From SIG452 sp045541975 (GTDB lineage: Bacteria; Bacillota; Clostridia; UMGS1840), in assembly GCA_045541975.1 (NCBI GenBank), contig JAZQKB010000037.1, positions 124,001 through 188,000 on the forward strand: 64,000 bases of DNA, given 5' to 3'. The position numbers and the translations under genes are program-made. The notes below the pieces were generated by a model. That model was not told where the DNA came from, did no database searches, and saw only the letters and a list, made by a program, of their open reading frames with translations. Below are positions 28,083 through 37,804 of the stretch, piece after piece. How positions within the stretch are numbered: position 1 is the first letter of the stretch; every line of letters begins with the position of its first letter.

Positions 28083-30689
28083 ATGCAGATAGAAAAATTA
28101 TCACCGATGATGCAGCAGTATTTCCAAATCAAAAAAGATTACGAAGATACATTGTTGTTCTTTCGGTTAGGCGATTTTTATGAAATGTTTTTCTCGGATG
28201 CCATCACCGCATCCCGTGAACTGGAAATTACCTTAACAGGCAGAGATTGCGGTCAGGAGGAACGTGCACCTATGTGCGGTGTTCCGTATCACAGTGCCGA
28301 AACTTATATTTCCAAACTGATCAAAAAAGGCTATAAAGTTGCTATTTGTGAGCAGGTCACAGATCCTAAAGCCGCAAAGGGAATTGTGGAACGGGCAGTT
28401 GTTCGTATTATCACACCCGGTACCTTTTCCGACACCAATGCGCTGGATGAAAAATCCAATCACTATCTTGCATCTGCATATATTACCAAAAAAGGGGCTG
28501 GAGTTACCTTTGCCGATATTACCACGGGCGATGTGTCTACCACCGAATTTACGGGAGCAGATTTTATTTCTCATTTGACCAGTGAACTGGTAAAATATGC
28601 ACCTGCAGAAATTTTAGTGAATGCTGAAGCCTTGATTCATAAAACATTTCTTTCTTCCGTGAAAGAAAGAATTAATACCCGTTTTGAAACGATGGAGGAT
28701 TCCTTATATTCTTTCTCCAGTGTGGAAGAAAATTTATCCAAACGTTTTGATGCTTTTTGGGAGAAAAAAGATACTTTAATCAAAAAAGAGCTTTCCTATT
28801 TTTCCTTAGCGGTTTGTCTTTACTATATTGACAAAACCCAGAAAACTGAGCTTCGTCATATTACAGAGTTTGATTATTACGATACCAAAAGCTTTTTAGA
28901 GATTGACGATTGCGCTAAACGAAATTTAGAACTTACAGAAACCATGCGGGATAAAAAACGGCAGGGTTCCTTATTTGGTGTTTTGGATGAAACCAAAACT
29001 TCCATGGGCGCCCGAATGTTAAAACGCTTTATTGAAAAACCTTTGGTAAACCGCACAGCAATTGAACGTCGGTTAGATGCGGTGGAAGAATTAACCCGTA
29101 ATCAGCCGGATGCAGATGCTATGCGTACCTACTTAAAAGACATCCGCGATGTGGAACGCCTATTATCTAAAATCTCTTTAAAAACCGTGAATGGCAGAGA
29201 TTTACTTGCACTTCGTGATTCCTTCCGGGTATTGCCGCAATTAAAAGATTTGGTAGGTCAATTTAACACTTCTTTATGGAAACAGATGTATCAAGACTGG
29301 GATTCTTTGGAAGATATTTTCTCAGAAATTGATGCTTCCATTTCCGAGGATGCCCCCTTAACCATCCGAGAAGGGGAAATCATCAAAGACGGTTATCACG
29401 AAGAGATTGATAAAATCCGTGCAATGAAGAAAAACAGCAAAACCATTCTGCTGGATTTGGAAAACAGAGAACGGGAAAAAACCGGCATTGCCAAATTAAA
29501 AACCGGCTACAACAAAGTATTCGGCTACTATATCGAAGTTACCAAGTCTTATCAGGATTTGGTGCCTGACTATTTTATCAGAAAGCAAACCTTAGCCAAC
29601 TGTGAGCGTTATATCACAGGGGAATTAAAAGAAATTGAAGAAGTGCTGTTAAGTGCGGAAGAAAAAATCACCGAGCTGGAATATCAAGTGTTCTGCCAGA
29701 TTCGGGAAATGATTTTCAAAAACTCCGAACGAATCAAAAAGACAGCTGATCTGGTTAGTTACTTAGATGTTTTGTGCTCCTTCTATGAAACGGCATTAAA
29801 ACACAATTATGTGAAACCGGAATTTAACGCAGGCAATCAGATTGAAATTTTAGACGGCCGTCATCCTGTGGTAGAGCAGGCAAGACGGGATGTTTTGTTT
29901 GTGTCAAATGATACGAAACTCACCGAAAAGGAACATTTCGCCATTATTACCGGGCCTAATATGGCAGGTAAATCCACCTATATGCGTCAGGTTGCCTTAA
30001 TCTGCATTATGGCGCAGATGGGTTCCTTTGTGCCTGCAAAATTCGCTTCTTTAGCGGTATTGGATAAAGTATTCACCCGTGTGGGCGCATCCGATGACCT
30101 AGCTATGGGGCAGTCCACTTTTATGGTGGAAATGACAGAGGTATCCACCATTTTAAAAAATGCCACGAAAAACAGTCTGATTATTTTAGACGAAATTGGC
30201 CGTGGTACCAGCACCTATGACGGTTTGTCTATTGCCTGGGCAGTGGTGGAATATATTTGTGAAAAAATCGGAGCCAAAACGTTATTTGCAACCCATTATC
30301 ACGAGCTGACTCAATTGGAAGATAAAATGAGTCCTGTGAAAAACTACTGTGTTGCTGTGAAAAAGCGTGGAGATGATATCACGTTTTTACGCCGTATTAT
30401 TGAAGGCGGTGCGGATGATAGCTACGGGGTGGAAGTTGCGAAACTGGCAGGAATCCCTAATCAGGTCATTAAACGTGCTCAGGAACTGGTGCGTGACTTA
30501 GAAGGGGATAAAACCGAAATGAGAATCCCTCCTGCAACGGTTATGGAGGAAGAAGAGAACCAGTCCTTTGCAGGCTTATTATCTATGAATCTGGTAGCAG
30601 AGCTCCAGAAGACTGACGTTACCACCCTAACTCCTTTAGAAGCATTAAACCTTTTAAATCACTTAGTAAACGAAGCCAAAAAAATCTAG
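28083..30689 (+). CDS. mutS: DNA mismatch repair protein MutS
   Basis: Recognises mispairs and small loops and signals through MutL. The 868-aa protein has the mismatch-binding Phe-x-Glu context LFFRLGDFYEMFFSDA near residue 25-40, core and clamp domains, the ATPase Walker A GPNMAGKSTYMRQ, ILDEIGRGTSTYDGLS and ATHYHELTQLE. Full length and intact. 14 bp before mutL. Confidence 0.97.
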   Translation: MQIEKLSPMMQQYFQIKKDYEDTLLFFRLGDFYEMFFSDAITASRELEITLTGRDCGQEERAPMCGVPYHSAETYISKLIKKGYKVAICEQVTDPKAAKGIVERAVVRIITPGTFSDTNALDEKSNHYLASAYITKKGAGVTFADITTGDVSTTEFTGADFISHLTSELVKYAPAEILVNAEALIHKTFLSSVKERINTRFETMEDSLYSFSSVEENLSKRFDAFWEKKDTLIKKELSYFSLAVCLYYIDKTQKTELRHITEFDYYDTKSFLEIDDCAKRNLELTETMRDKKRQGSLFGVLDETKTSMGARMLKRFIEKPLVNRTAIERRLDAVEELTRNQPDADAMRTYLKDIRDVERLLSKISLKTVNGRDLLALRDSFRVLPQLKDLVGQFNTSLWKQMYQDWDSLEDIFSEIDASISEDAPLTIREGEIIKDGYHEEIDKIRAMKKNSKTILLDLENREREKTGIAKLKTGYNKVFGYYIEVTKSYQDLVPDYFIRKQTLANCERYITGELKEIEEVLLSAEEKITELEYQVFCQIREMIFKNSERIKKTADLVSYLDVLCSFYETALKHNYVKPEFNAGNQIEILDGRHPVVEQARRDVLFVSNDTKLTEKEHFAIITGPNMAGKSTYMRQVALICIMAQMGSFVPAKFASLAVLDKVFTRVGASDDLAMGQSTFMVEMTEVSTILKNATKNSLIILDEIGRGTSTYDGLSIAWAVVEYICEKIGAKTLFATHYHELTQLEDKMSPVKNYCVAVKKRGDDITFLRRIIEGGADDSYGVEVAKLAGIPNQVIKRAQELVRDLEGDKTEMRIPPATVMEEEENQSFAGLLSMNLVAELQKTDVTTLTPLEALNLLNHLVNEAKKI

Positions 30690-30702
30690 GTAGGAAATAC
30701 AT

Positions 30703-32604
30703 ATGGGAACCATTCGTGTATTAGATCGGTTATTATCCGATATGATTGCCGCAGGCGAGGTGGTGGAACGTCCTTCCTCTGTGGTGAAAGAATTATTTGA
30801 AAATGCCAAAGACGCTGGTGCCGGTAGAATTACCGTGGAAATCGAAGAAGGCGGTAAGAAGCGAATTTCTGTGACGGATGACGGCAGCGGTATGGACCGT
30901 GAGGATGCAGTCCTCTCGGTTGTTCGTTATGCCACCAGTAAATTAAAAGCGAAAGAAGATTTATTTGCCATTTCTACCATGGGTTTTCGCGGCGAAGCGT
31001 TGGCAAGTATTTGTGCGGTTTCTAAAATTACCATTATTACTAGAAAAGAAGATTCTCTTTCCGGAACCAAGCTTATCTGCGAGGGGGGAGAGGTGGTATC
31101 TGTGGAAGATATTGGATGTCCTGTGGGTACCAAAATTACAGTAGAAGATTTATTCTATAATACTCCTGCAAGATTGAAATTTTTAAAAAAAGATGCCACG
31201 GAAGGTGCCTATATTGAAGAAATTGTGGCACGGCTTATCTTATCCAACCCCCATTTGTCCATTAAGTTTGTGAAAGACGGACGGCAGGTATACTACTCCA
31301 AAGGAGACAACGATATCCGTTCTGCCGTTTATGCAGTATACGGAAGTCAACTGTCGGAACAGCTTATTATGGTAGACACCGAAAAAAACGGTATTACCGT
31401 TTCCGGTTGCGTGGGTTCTCCCAATTTGGCACGACCTACCCGTAAGTTTGAAAATTTCAGTGTAAACGGTAGAATTTGTAAATCTAAAATTTTAATTCAG
31501 GCATTGGAATTTGCGTATTTTCAGAAAATGGCACAGGGAAAATATCCTTTCTGTGCATTGGATATCCGTGTGGATTACAGCTTATGCGACGTAAATGTTC
31601 ATCCCCAGAAAGCGGAAGTGAAGTTTTCGGACGAGCAGAGTATCTACGATGCTATTTACACCGCCGTGAAGGATGCTTTAGAAGAAAAGTTGTTTGTGAA
31701 AGAAACAAAAACAGTTCCGATTGCTACCTCTAAGGCAGTGCAATATGAAGAAGAAAAACCTTATCAGCAAAGTTCTTTCTTGATTAAAGAACCGGTTTCT
31801 GCAGAACATAATCTTTCTAAAAAACAGGAACCTGTTTTTAACCGTGTGGATGAATTTACATTTCTCAGAGAATCAAAATCAGACAATGAAAAGTCTGTTT
31901 TTGCAACAAAAGAACCCGTTATCAATGAATTTACCACGAAAAAAGAAGAATATGTCAAAGAGGTAATCATAGAAGAAAGTCCCGCTTCAGTAAAAAATCC
32001 GGAAATGGTTGCAGAGTCTGAAATTGCGGAAACACAACCATTTCGGGTGATTGGTCAGGTATTTTCTTCCTATATCCTGATTGAAAAAGGAGACGAATTG
32101 CTTCTGTTGGATCAGCATGCCGCTCACGAACGGTTGAATTACGAAAAAATTCATCGGCAAATGACGGAGCGGGAAGTGCATTCTCAGCTACTGATGGTTC
32201 CGAAAATCGTGGAATTTGCTCCCACGGATTACCGCTTAATGGTAGAGAATTTGGAGTTATTAGCTAATGTGGGCATTATGGCAGACGATTTTTCCGATAA
32301 TTCAATTGTTGTGCGGGAAATCCCCTCAGAAGTGAAAGAAAGAAATGTTGAAAAATTACTATATGAAATTTTGGAAGAAATCAAAAGCAGTGGGAAAGTT
32401 TTGCCCGAAAACTTTAATTTGCGACTTCTGTTTTTAGTAGCTTGCAAAATGAGTGTGAAAGCAAATACCCAGCTTTCCATGTATCAGATGGAAGAACTGG
32501 CCAAAGAAGCATTTTCTTTAAACGGCAAATCCACCTGTCCTCACGGAAGACCGCTATTTATTTCTTTTACTAAAACTTATATCGAAACTAAATTTGAACG
32601 CTAG
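30703..32604 (+). CDS. mutL: DNA mismatch repair endonuclease MutL
   Basis: GHKL ATPase with a latent nicking endonuclease. N-terminal motifs: GEVVERPSSVVKELFENA, DDGSGM and TMGFRGEALAS. A linker of about 110 aa rich in Glu/Lys/Thr (about residues 335-445) precedes the C-terminal domain, which keeps the endonuclease metal motif DQHAAHERLNYE, ACKMSVKANTQ and CPHGRPLFISF. These motifs indicate the MutH-independent type. 633 aa. Confidence 0.96.
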   Translation: MGTIRVLDRLLSDMIAAGEVVERPSSVVKELFENAKDAGAGRITVEIEEGGKKRISVTDDGSGMDREDAVLSVVRYATSKLKAKEDLFAISTMGFRGEALASICAVSKITIITRKEDSLSGTKLICEGGEVVSVEDIGCPVGTKITVEDLFYNTPARLKFLKKDATEGAYIEEIVARLILSNPHLSIKFVKDGRQVYYSKGDNDIRSAVYAVYGSQLSEQLIMVDTEKNGITVSGCVGSPNLARPTRKFENFSVNGRICKSKILIQALEFAYFQKMAQGKYPFCALDIRVDYSLCDVNVHPQKAEVKFSDEQSIYDAIYTAVKDALEEKLFVKETKTVPIATSKAVQYEEEKPYQQSSFLIKEPVSAEHNLSKKQEPVFNRVDEFTFLRESKSDNEKSVFATKEPVINEFTTKKEEYVKEVIIEESPASVKNPEMVAESEIAETQPFRVIGQVFSSYILIEKGDELLLLDQHAAHERLNYEKIHRQMTEREVHSQLLMVPKIVEFAPTDYRLMVENLELLANVGIMADDFSDNSIVVREIPSEVKERNVEKLLYEILEEIKSSGKVLPENFNLRLLFLVACKMSVKANTQLSMYQMEELAKEAFSLNGKSTCPHGRPLFISFTKTYIETKFER

Positions 32605-32612
32605 GAGTACCT

Positions 32613-33536
32613 ATGAATCAGGTTATTGTCATTGCAGGCCCCACTGCCTCAGGAAAAACCGGATTATCGGTGGAGGTCGCAAAACAATTGCATACAGAAA
32701 TTGTGTCTGCAGACTCTATGCAGATTTATCAGGGAATGAATGTTGGCACCGCCAAGGTTACCGAAGAGGAAATGTGCGGGATCCCTCATCATATGATTGA
32801 TATTGTTTCCCCAATGGAGAATTACAATGTAAGTCGCTATGTGGAAGATGCAAAGCCGATTGTAGACGGTGTTTTAGCGAAAGGAAAAATTCCCATCATT
32901 GCAGGTGGGACAGGATTGTATATCAATTCCCTAGTATACGGATACGATTTGGCACCTATTCCGGGAGACGAAAAAGTTCGTGCAGAGATTACCGCTTTAT
33001 ATGAAGAAAAAGGTGGCGAGTATTTGCTCGGGGAACTTCAAAAAATTGATCCGAAAACTGCACAGAGACTTCATCCTAATAATGCCAGACGTTTGATTCG
33101 GGCATTGGAGGTGTACCGAATTTCGGGAACCACTATTTCTGACCAGGAGGAACGCACCAAAAACGCTCCCAAGCCTTATAATGTGCAATTTTTCGTGTTG
33201 GATACCGACCGGGACAAGCTGTATGAGCGTATTAACCGACGGGTAGACGTGATGCTGGAAAACGGACTGATAGAAGAAGTGAAAACACTATTAGAAAGCG
33301 GAATCCCAAAAACCAACACTTCCATGCAGGCAATCGGATATAAAGAAATTGTAGAGTATTTAGACGGTTATTTAACCTTAGACGAAGCGGTGGAGAAACT
33401 AAAAATGGAATCCCGCCGTTATGCCAAACGGCAGTTAACCTGGTTTCGCAGAAATGAGGGGGCACACTGGTTGGAAGCTACCTTACCCCGAGAAGAACTG
33501 GTCCGTCAGATTCTTGAAAGAATAGAAAAAAGGTGA
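32613..33536 (+). CDS. miaA: tRNA dimethylallyltransferase
   Basis: Adds the isopentenyl group to A37 of tRNA, the substrate for MiaB. The 307-aa enzyme has the P-loop IAGPTASGKTGLS, the Asp in SADSMQIYQGMNVGTAK, IAGGTGLYINSL, and the RRYAKRQLTWFR motif near the C-terminus. It starts 8 bp after mutL with a modest GGAG. Conserved mutS-mutL-miaA order as in many Clostridia. Confidence 0.96.
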   Translation: MNQVIVIAGPTASGKTGLSVEVAKQLHTEIVSADSMQIYQGMNVGTAKVTEEEMCGIPHHMIDIVSPMENYNVSRYVEDAKPIVDGVLAKGKIPIIAGGTGLYINSLVYGYDLAPIPGDEKVRAEITALYEEKGGEYLLGELQKIDPKTAQRLHPNNARRLIRALEVYRISGTTISDQEERTKNAPKPYNVQFFVLDTDRDKLYERINRRVDVMLENGLIEEVKTLLESGIPKTNTSMQAIGYKEIVEYLDGYLTLDEAVEKLKMESRRYAKRQLTWFRRNEGAHWLEATLPREELVRQILERIEKR

Positions 33537-33540
33537 CAAA

Positions 33541-34809
33541 ATGGAAGAACAAAGAATGAAAAAGAAAAGAAAAAATAAAATTCCAACAATTTACTATGTG
33601 GTGGGTGGAATCATTCTGCTTTTGGTTGTGGTTGGATTGTATATTTATTACCACCCCAGCTATAGCACACAGGTGGTATACCATAGCAAAGAAGATGAAG
33701 TCATCAAAGGCAAGGCAATTCTGGTATGGGATGAAGAGCTTCTTTCCTCCACCTCCAAGGGAATGGCCGTTATGAACTATTCCGACGGAACCAGAGTTAC
33801 TGCAAGAACTCATGTTGCAACTGTGTATTCCGGTGATATAGATGAAGGAAAAAAACAGAGCATCCGTTCTCTGAGTGAAAAAATTAATGCTTTAGAAATC
33901 AGCATTAAAAATCAGAACCGTGATGGCAGAGGGGATGGGAATACCGCATCATTACTTTTGGATAAAATGCAGGATGTGGCATATTACGCACAGTTAGGAG
34001 AGTTTGGGCCCCTCTATCAGGAAGCGGATGAAATTGAGAATATTGCTATGGGAATCTCCGGTGAAAATCCGAAGGATGAGTTGGAACGTTTAAAACGTCA
34101 GAGAGATGATTTGGAACGTTCTATCACCGGAAGCAAGGATGCCTTTTATTCTGTCACTTCCGGATTGATTACCTCTAAAGTAGACGGTTATGAAACCGTG
34201 ATCAATCAAAAAACTTCTGAAAATGCAGATTGTCAGTTGTTTTCTAATTTATGGAACAGTGGCTCCGTTGATTATGCCGGCACAACAGGAAACTATGTGT
34301 TTGGAAAAATTGTGAATAACTATGAAGCGACAATGCTTGTGTATGTTTCTAATGCAGATGCAGCAGGGATTACAACAAATCCGGTCAAAGAGCCTGAAAA
34401 AACCAATCTGCTGTATTTAAAAACATCACGGGTGCCGGAAGGTAGAATTGCATGTACCGTGAAAGACATGACCACAAACGGCACGGATACCGTGCTAACG
34501 CTTTCGTTAAGTCAACATCTGGATACCTTGATGAATGAACGAAAAATGGAAGTAGAGCTTGTAAAGAAAACTCATAACGGTTTACGGATTCCAAAAGAGG
34601 CAGTTCAGGGAGAAGGGGACGACCAATTTGTTTTCATTGTGAAAGAAAGCGTTGTGAGAAAGCGTCCCATAAAAGTTTTATTTGAAAAAAATGAGTATGT
34701 AATTATTGAAGAAAACAACAATAATCCTTCCAATGTGCTGTTGTATGATTTAGTGATTACCGAGTATAAAAATTTAGCGGAAGGTAGTCCTGCACCAAAT
34801 GCCCGTTAG
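33541..34809 (+). CDS. HlyD-family-like membrane protein of the yggS-sepF cluster
   Basis: The 422-aa protein has a basic N-terminus, one membrane helix (about residues 16-40) and a long extracytoplasmic part containing a coiled-coil segment (about 105-205, e.g. ELERLKRQRDDLERSI) and a C-terminal beta-rich part with LRIPKEAVQGEGDDQFVFIV, the pattern of HlyD/membrane-fusion adaptors. Proteins of this type commonly precede yggS-sepF in Clostridia; the function is unknown but a cell-envelope or division role is suggested by the location. It starts 4 bp after miaA. No partner transporter is adjacent. Confidence 0.75.
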   Translation: MEEQRMKKKRKNKIPTIYYVVGGIILLLVVVGLYIYYHPSYSTQVVYHSKEDEVIKGKAILVWDEELLSSTSKGMAVMNYSDGTRVTARTHVATVYSGDIDEGKKQSIRSLSEKINALEISIKNQNRDGRGDGNTASLLLDKMQDVAYYAQLGEFGPLYQEADEIENIAMGISGENPKDELERLKRQRDDLERSITGSKDAFYSVTSGLITSKVDGYETVINQKTSENADCQLFSNLWNSGSVDYAGTTGNYVFGKIVNNYEATMLVYVSNADAAGITTNPVKEPEKTNLLYLKTSRVPEGRIACTVKDMTTNGTDTVLTLSLSQHLDTLMNERKMEVELVKKTHNGLRIPKEAVQGEGDDQFVFIVKESVVRKRPIKVLFEKNEYVIIEENNNNPSNVLLYDLVITEYKNLAEGSPAPNAR

Positions 34810-34846
34810 TTTTTTGTAAAAAAAGGGAGAAAAGGAGAGAATCCGA

Positions 34847-34875
34847 TTGACAATAGCGGAAAAACTTGATATAAT
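34847..34875 (+). promoter_or_regulatory. Consensus sigma-A promoter sequence spanning the yggS start
   Basis: TTGACA (34847-34852), exactly 17 bp, TATAAT (34870-34875): a perfect match in both hexamers. The TTG of the -35 is the likely yggS start codon. Transcripts from it would start inside yggS and serve sepF-ylmH-divIVA and beyond. Activity is a prediction. Confidence 0.6.
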
Positions 34876-35533
34876 AAAAGATGAAATTTCTGACAGCTTG
34901 AGAAGTGCCGGACGTTCTTTCGATGAAGTACAGTTACTCCCCGTCACCAAGATGAAAACTGTGGAAGAAATTATGCCTGCTCTGGAGTATGGCATTCGTG
35001 CAATTGGTGAAAATTATGTTCAGGAGCTGGTTGCAAAATATGATGTTTTAAAGCCTTATGTGGATGAATTTCATATGATTGGGCATTTGCAGTCGAACAA
35101 AGTGAAGTACATCATTGATAAGGTGAGCCTGATTCATTCCGTGGATTCTTTGTCAGTTTTGTCAGAAATTCAGAAACAGGCGCAGAAAATCGGAAAAGTT
35201 CAGGAGATTCTTTTTGAAGTGAATCTCACCAAGGAGGATTCCAAGTTTGGTGTTTATGAAGAAAACTTGGAAGAGCTGTATCAAAAAGCTAAGCAACTCC
35301 CTAACGTTGCGGTGTGCGGTCTGATGACAATGCCACCCGTTCATTATGGAGAGGATGAACTTCGGAGAGTATTTTCAAAATTACGAACCCTCTATGAAAA
35401 TTATAAAACTTCGGATTCTGCCTTTCGCATTTTATCCATGGGGATGAGCAATGATTATCGGATTGCTATTGAAGAAGGCTCAACCTTGGTACGTATCGGT
35501 TCCAAAATTTTTGGTCCGAGAAATTATTTGTAA
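34847..35533 (+). CDS. yggS: PLP-binding protein YggS/YlmE
   Basis: Pyridoxal-phosphate homeostasis protein with an alanine-racemase-like barrel and no known catalytic turnover. The 228-aa product has LLPVTKMKTVEEI (PLP Lys), IGENYVQEL, FHMIGHLQSNKVKYI, GLMTMPP and the final SMGMSNDYRIAIEEGSTLVRIG. TTG 34847 follows AAAGGAGAG and gives the family N-terminus TIAEKLDIIKDEI. The neighbours sepF, ylmH and divIVA match the Bacillus ylm division cluster. Confidence 0.93.
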   Translation: MTIAEKLDIIKDEISDSLRSAGRSFDEVQLLPVTKMKTVEEIMPALEYGIRAIGENYVQELVAKYDVLKPYVDEFHMIGHLQSNKVKYIIDKVSLIHSVDSLSVLSEIQKQAQKIGKVQEILFEVNLTKEDSKFGVYEENLEELYQKAKQLPNVAVCGLMTMPPVHYGEDELRRVFSKLRTLYENYKTSDSAFRILSMGMSNDYRIAIEEGSTLVRIGSKIFGPRNYL

Positions 35534-35586
35534 ATGATAAGACGGAAGTGTGCAACTTCCAAATTACAATATAGGAGGAAATGGAA

Positions 35587-36054
35587 ATGTTTGGCGCTAT
35601 TAAGAAAAAATTAGTTGATTTTGGTATTTTAGAAAAGGAAGAGGACGAATTAGAAGAAGAAGCTGTGGAAGGAATTTTCACTTCTAATAAGGAAAATAAA
35701 TCCAAAGAGATTAAAGAAACAAAAGAACCGTTCTCTGCACCTAAAAAAGGAAAAATTGTAAACATTCATACCACCACTCAGCTGAAGGTTGTTGTTGTTC
35801 AGCCGGTGGCATTTGAAGATTCCAAAGAAATTGCAGATCATTTGAAAACCAAAAAACCTATTGTGGTGAACTTAGAAAATATTGACCGCGAAGTTGCAAA
35901 ACGGATCATTGACTTTTTATCCGGTGCAGTTTATTCTCTGGACGGTAACATCCAGAAGATTTCCAATGGCATTTTCCTGATTGTTCCGTATAATATGGGA
36001 ATTATGGGAGATTTTAAGGATGAGCTTCGCAATAAAGTCGCATTTCCGTTCTAA
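35587..36054 (+). CDS. sepF: Cell division protein SepF
   Basis: Cytoplasmic FtsZ-bundling and membrane-anchoring protein. The N-terminus is a short amphipathic helix (MFGAIKKKLVDFGIL) followed by a Glu-rich linker and the C-terminal SepF domain with KPIVVNLENIDREVAKRIIDF and FLSGAVYSLDGNIQKI. ATG 35587 is preferred to ATG 35581 because AGGAGG (35573-35578) is 8 bp upstream of it. 155 aa. Confidence 0.95.
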   Translation: MFGAIKKKLVDFGILEKEEDELEEEAVEGIFTSNKENKSKEIKETKEPFSAPKKGKIVNIHTTTQLKVVVVQPVAFEDSKEIADHLKTKKPIVVNLENIDREVAKRIIDFLSGAVYSLDGNIQKISNGIFLIVPYNMGIMGDFKDELRNKVAFPF

Positions 36055-36069
36055 TCCTTTTTAATTTTT

Positions 36070-36831
36070 ATGCAGACAAAAACAGAACTGTTGGCAAAAA
36101 TATCCGATAAGGATGACAGGATGCTGTTATCCTCCGTATATGATAAGCTGGAACAATCCTATCAGAGAAATTATCCTGTGTTTTCCGATTTTTTGGATGA
36201 GCGGCAAATCGCTCTTGTAAAATCGCTGTTTTCTTTTTGGAAAGACGATTTATGTTTTTTCGGAGGTATTGAGAATGCGGGAAGAAATATTTGTCATCTT
36301 CGTTTTGGCTATGAAGAGTACCCTATTAAGCTAGTGGAACTTTCATTTCCGAAAGGAGCGGATGTTTCTCACCGTGATGTTTTAGGTTCCTTGATGGGAC
36401 TTGGCATCAAGCGGCAAAAAATCGGGGATATTTTAGTGGATGGGATTGCTGTTGTAGCAGTAAAAGAAGAAATTTTAAAATATCTGACGGAGAATCTGAT
36501 TTCTGTTGGCAGATATCCTGTAACACTACGGGTTTTAGATGGCTTTTCTGTGAAAAGCACAGCGAATTTTTCCTACCGTCAGACCACGGTAGCAGCACTA
36601 CGGCTGGATTGCATCGTTTCCGATATTACCCGTTTGTCTCGCGAGAAAGCAAAAGAGTTGATTCTTTCGGGAAAAGTAAAAGTGAATCATTTTGAAGAAA
36701 CCCATTATAATAAGGTGCTTTCGCAGGGGGATATGATTTCTGTTTCCAAAAAGGGACGGTTTGTTTTGGAGGAAATTGAAGGTGTCACCCGCAAAGACCG
36801 AGTAAGAATTACAATCAAGAAATATGAATAA
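36070..36831 (+). CDS. ylmH: S4-domain RNA-binding protein YlmH
   Basis: The 253-aa protein has a C-terminal S4 domain (about 180-245: RLDCIVSDITRLSREKAKEL, SGKVKVNH, GDMISVSKKGRF) after a YlmH N-terminal domain with LGSLMGLGIKRQKIGDI. YlmH binds RNA and has been linked to rescue of stalled ribosomal complexes and cell division in Firmicutes. No strong Shine-Dalgarno is visible before the ATG. Confidence 0.92.
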   Translation: MQTKTELLAKISDKDDRMLLSSVYDKLEQSYQRNYPVFSDFLDERQIALVKSLFSFWKDDLCFFGGIENAGRNICHLRFGYEEYPIKLVELSFPKGADVSHRDVLGSLMGLGIKRQKIGDILVDGIAVVAVKEEILKYLTENLISVGRYPVTLRVLDGFSVKSTANFSYRQTTVAALRLDCIVSDITRLSREKAKELILSGKVKVNHFEETHYNKVLSQGDMISVSKKGRFVLEEIEGVTRKDRVRITIKKYE

Positions 36832-36860
36832 GGCATAGGAGATCCATACTCTTATGCCTT
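36830..36860 (+). terminator. Hairpin at the 3' end of ylmH, weak terminator
   Basis: A 12-bp stem (AAGGCATAGGAG with CTCTTATGCCTT, one G-U) around a 7-nt loop overlaps the ylmH stop. The T-rich tail is poor (TATCTG), so partial termination or RNA processing before divIVA is as likely as full termination. Confidence 0.5.
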
Positions 36861-36884
36861 TATCTGAAAAAAGGGGGAATTTTT

Positions 36885-37325
36885 ATGTACACACCGATCG
36901 AACTTGAAAACATTACCTTTAAAAAGGCTGCTTTTGGATACAGCCAAGATGAGGTTGAGCAATTTGTGGAACGTATTTATAAGGATTACGACAAATTGTA
37001 TAAAGAAAACCTTGCATTAAAAGACAAAAACAATATGCTCTCGGATGCCATTCGCGAATACAAATCCATGGAAGATGCATTAAGAGATACTGTAGTCACT
37101 GCCCATTCTATTTCCGATGAAGTGAAGAAAAATGCACATAAAGAAGCTGAAATTATCGTAAAAGAAGCTAATGTGCAAAAAGATGAAATGATTGCCAAAG
37201 CCAATGAAGAGCTCTCAGCAATTCAGACTCAGATTGCAACTTTAAAACAGGAATTTAATATTTACAAATCTAAAATCAGAAGCTTGATTCAGTCTCAGAT
37301 AGAAATTTTGGAACTGGATCAATAA
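36885..37325 (+). CDS. divIVA: DivIVA-family cell division protein
   Basis: Curvature-sensing coiled-coil protein at division sites and poles. The 146-aa protein has the N-terminal DivIVA domain (TPIELENITFKKAAFGYSQD then EVEQFVERIYKDY), then coiled coil from about 35 to 140. It is shorter than Bacillus DivIVA (164 aa). Preceded by AAAAAAGGGGGAA. Confidence 0.92.
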   Translation: MYTPIELENITFKKAAFGYSQDEVEQFVERIYKDYDKLYKENLALKDKNNMLSDAIREYKSMEDALRDTVVTAHSISDEVKKNAHKEAEIIVKEANVQKDEMIAKANEELSAIQTQIATLKQEFNIYKSKIRSLIQSQIEILELDQ

Positions 37326-37335
37326 AGGTATATTT

Positions 37336-37794
37336 ATGATAGCATTGTATCTTGGAATCGTTCTATTTTTAATCTTTGTTACCAGAATCTTGGCATACTG
37401 GGGAATTTATGCCTTGGCACAGTCTGAAATCATTGTGATACCTGAAGTTTTGAAATTGACATTGGTACAGAATTTTGGCGCAGGCTTTGGCATTTTTGAA
37501 GGCGCAAAAATTCTGTTGATCAGTGTGTCGGTGATTTTGTTTCTTGCAATTACTTATTATGTGGTCGCTAAGAAAAAAGAAATCCGTTTTTCCACGCTGA
37601 TTCCGTTAGCAATGGTGGCAGGAGGCGGTATTTCTAATGTGGCAGACCGCTTTCAGTTTGGTTATGTGGTAGATTACATCAATGTTTATTGCATTAACTA
37701 TCCTGTTTTTAACCTTGCGGATATTTGCATCGTATTCGGCGTGTTTTGGATTGCGGCAAAAATTTTATTTGCCAAAGAACCGCAGGAGCAGTAG
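37336..37794 (+). CDS. lspA: Signal peptidase II (prolipoprotein)
   Basis: Aspartic membrane protease that removes lipoprotein signal peptides. The 152-aa protein has four hydrophobic segments and the two catalytic Asp in NVADRFQFG and FNLADICI. The NFGAGFGIFEG sequence matches the family NxGxAFG motif. It starts 11 bp after divIVA and is followed by rluD, as usual. Confidence 0.95.
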   Translation: MIALYLGIVLFLIFVTRILAYWGIYALAQSEIIVIPEVLKLTLVQNFGAGFGIFEGAKILLISVSVILFLAITYYVVAKKKEIRFSTLIPLAMVAGGGISNVADRFQFGYVVDYINVYCINYPVFNLADICIVFGVFWIAAKILFAKEPQEQ

Positions 37795-37804
37795 GAGTTA
37801 ACCT

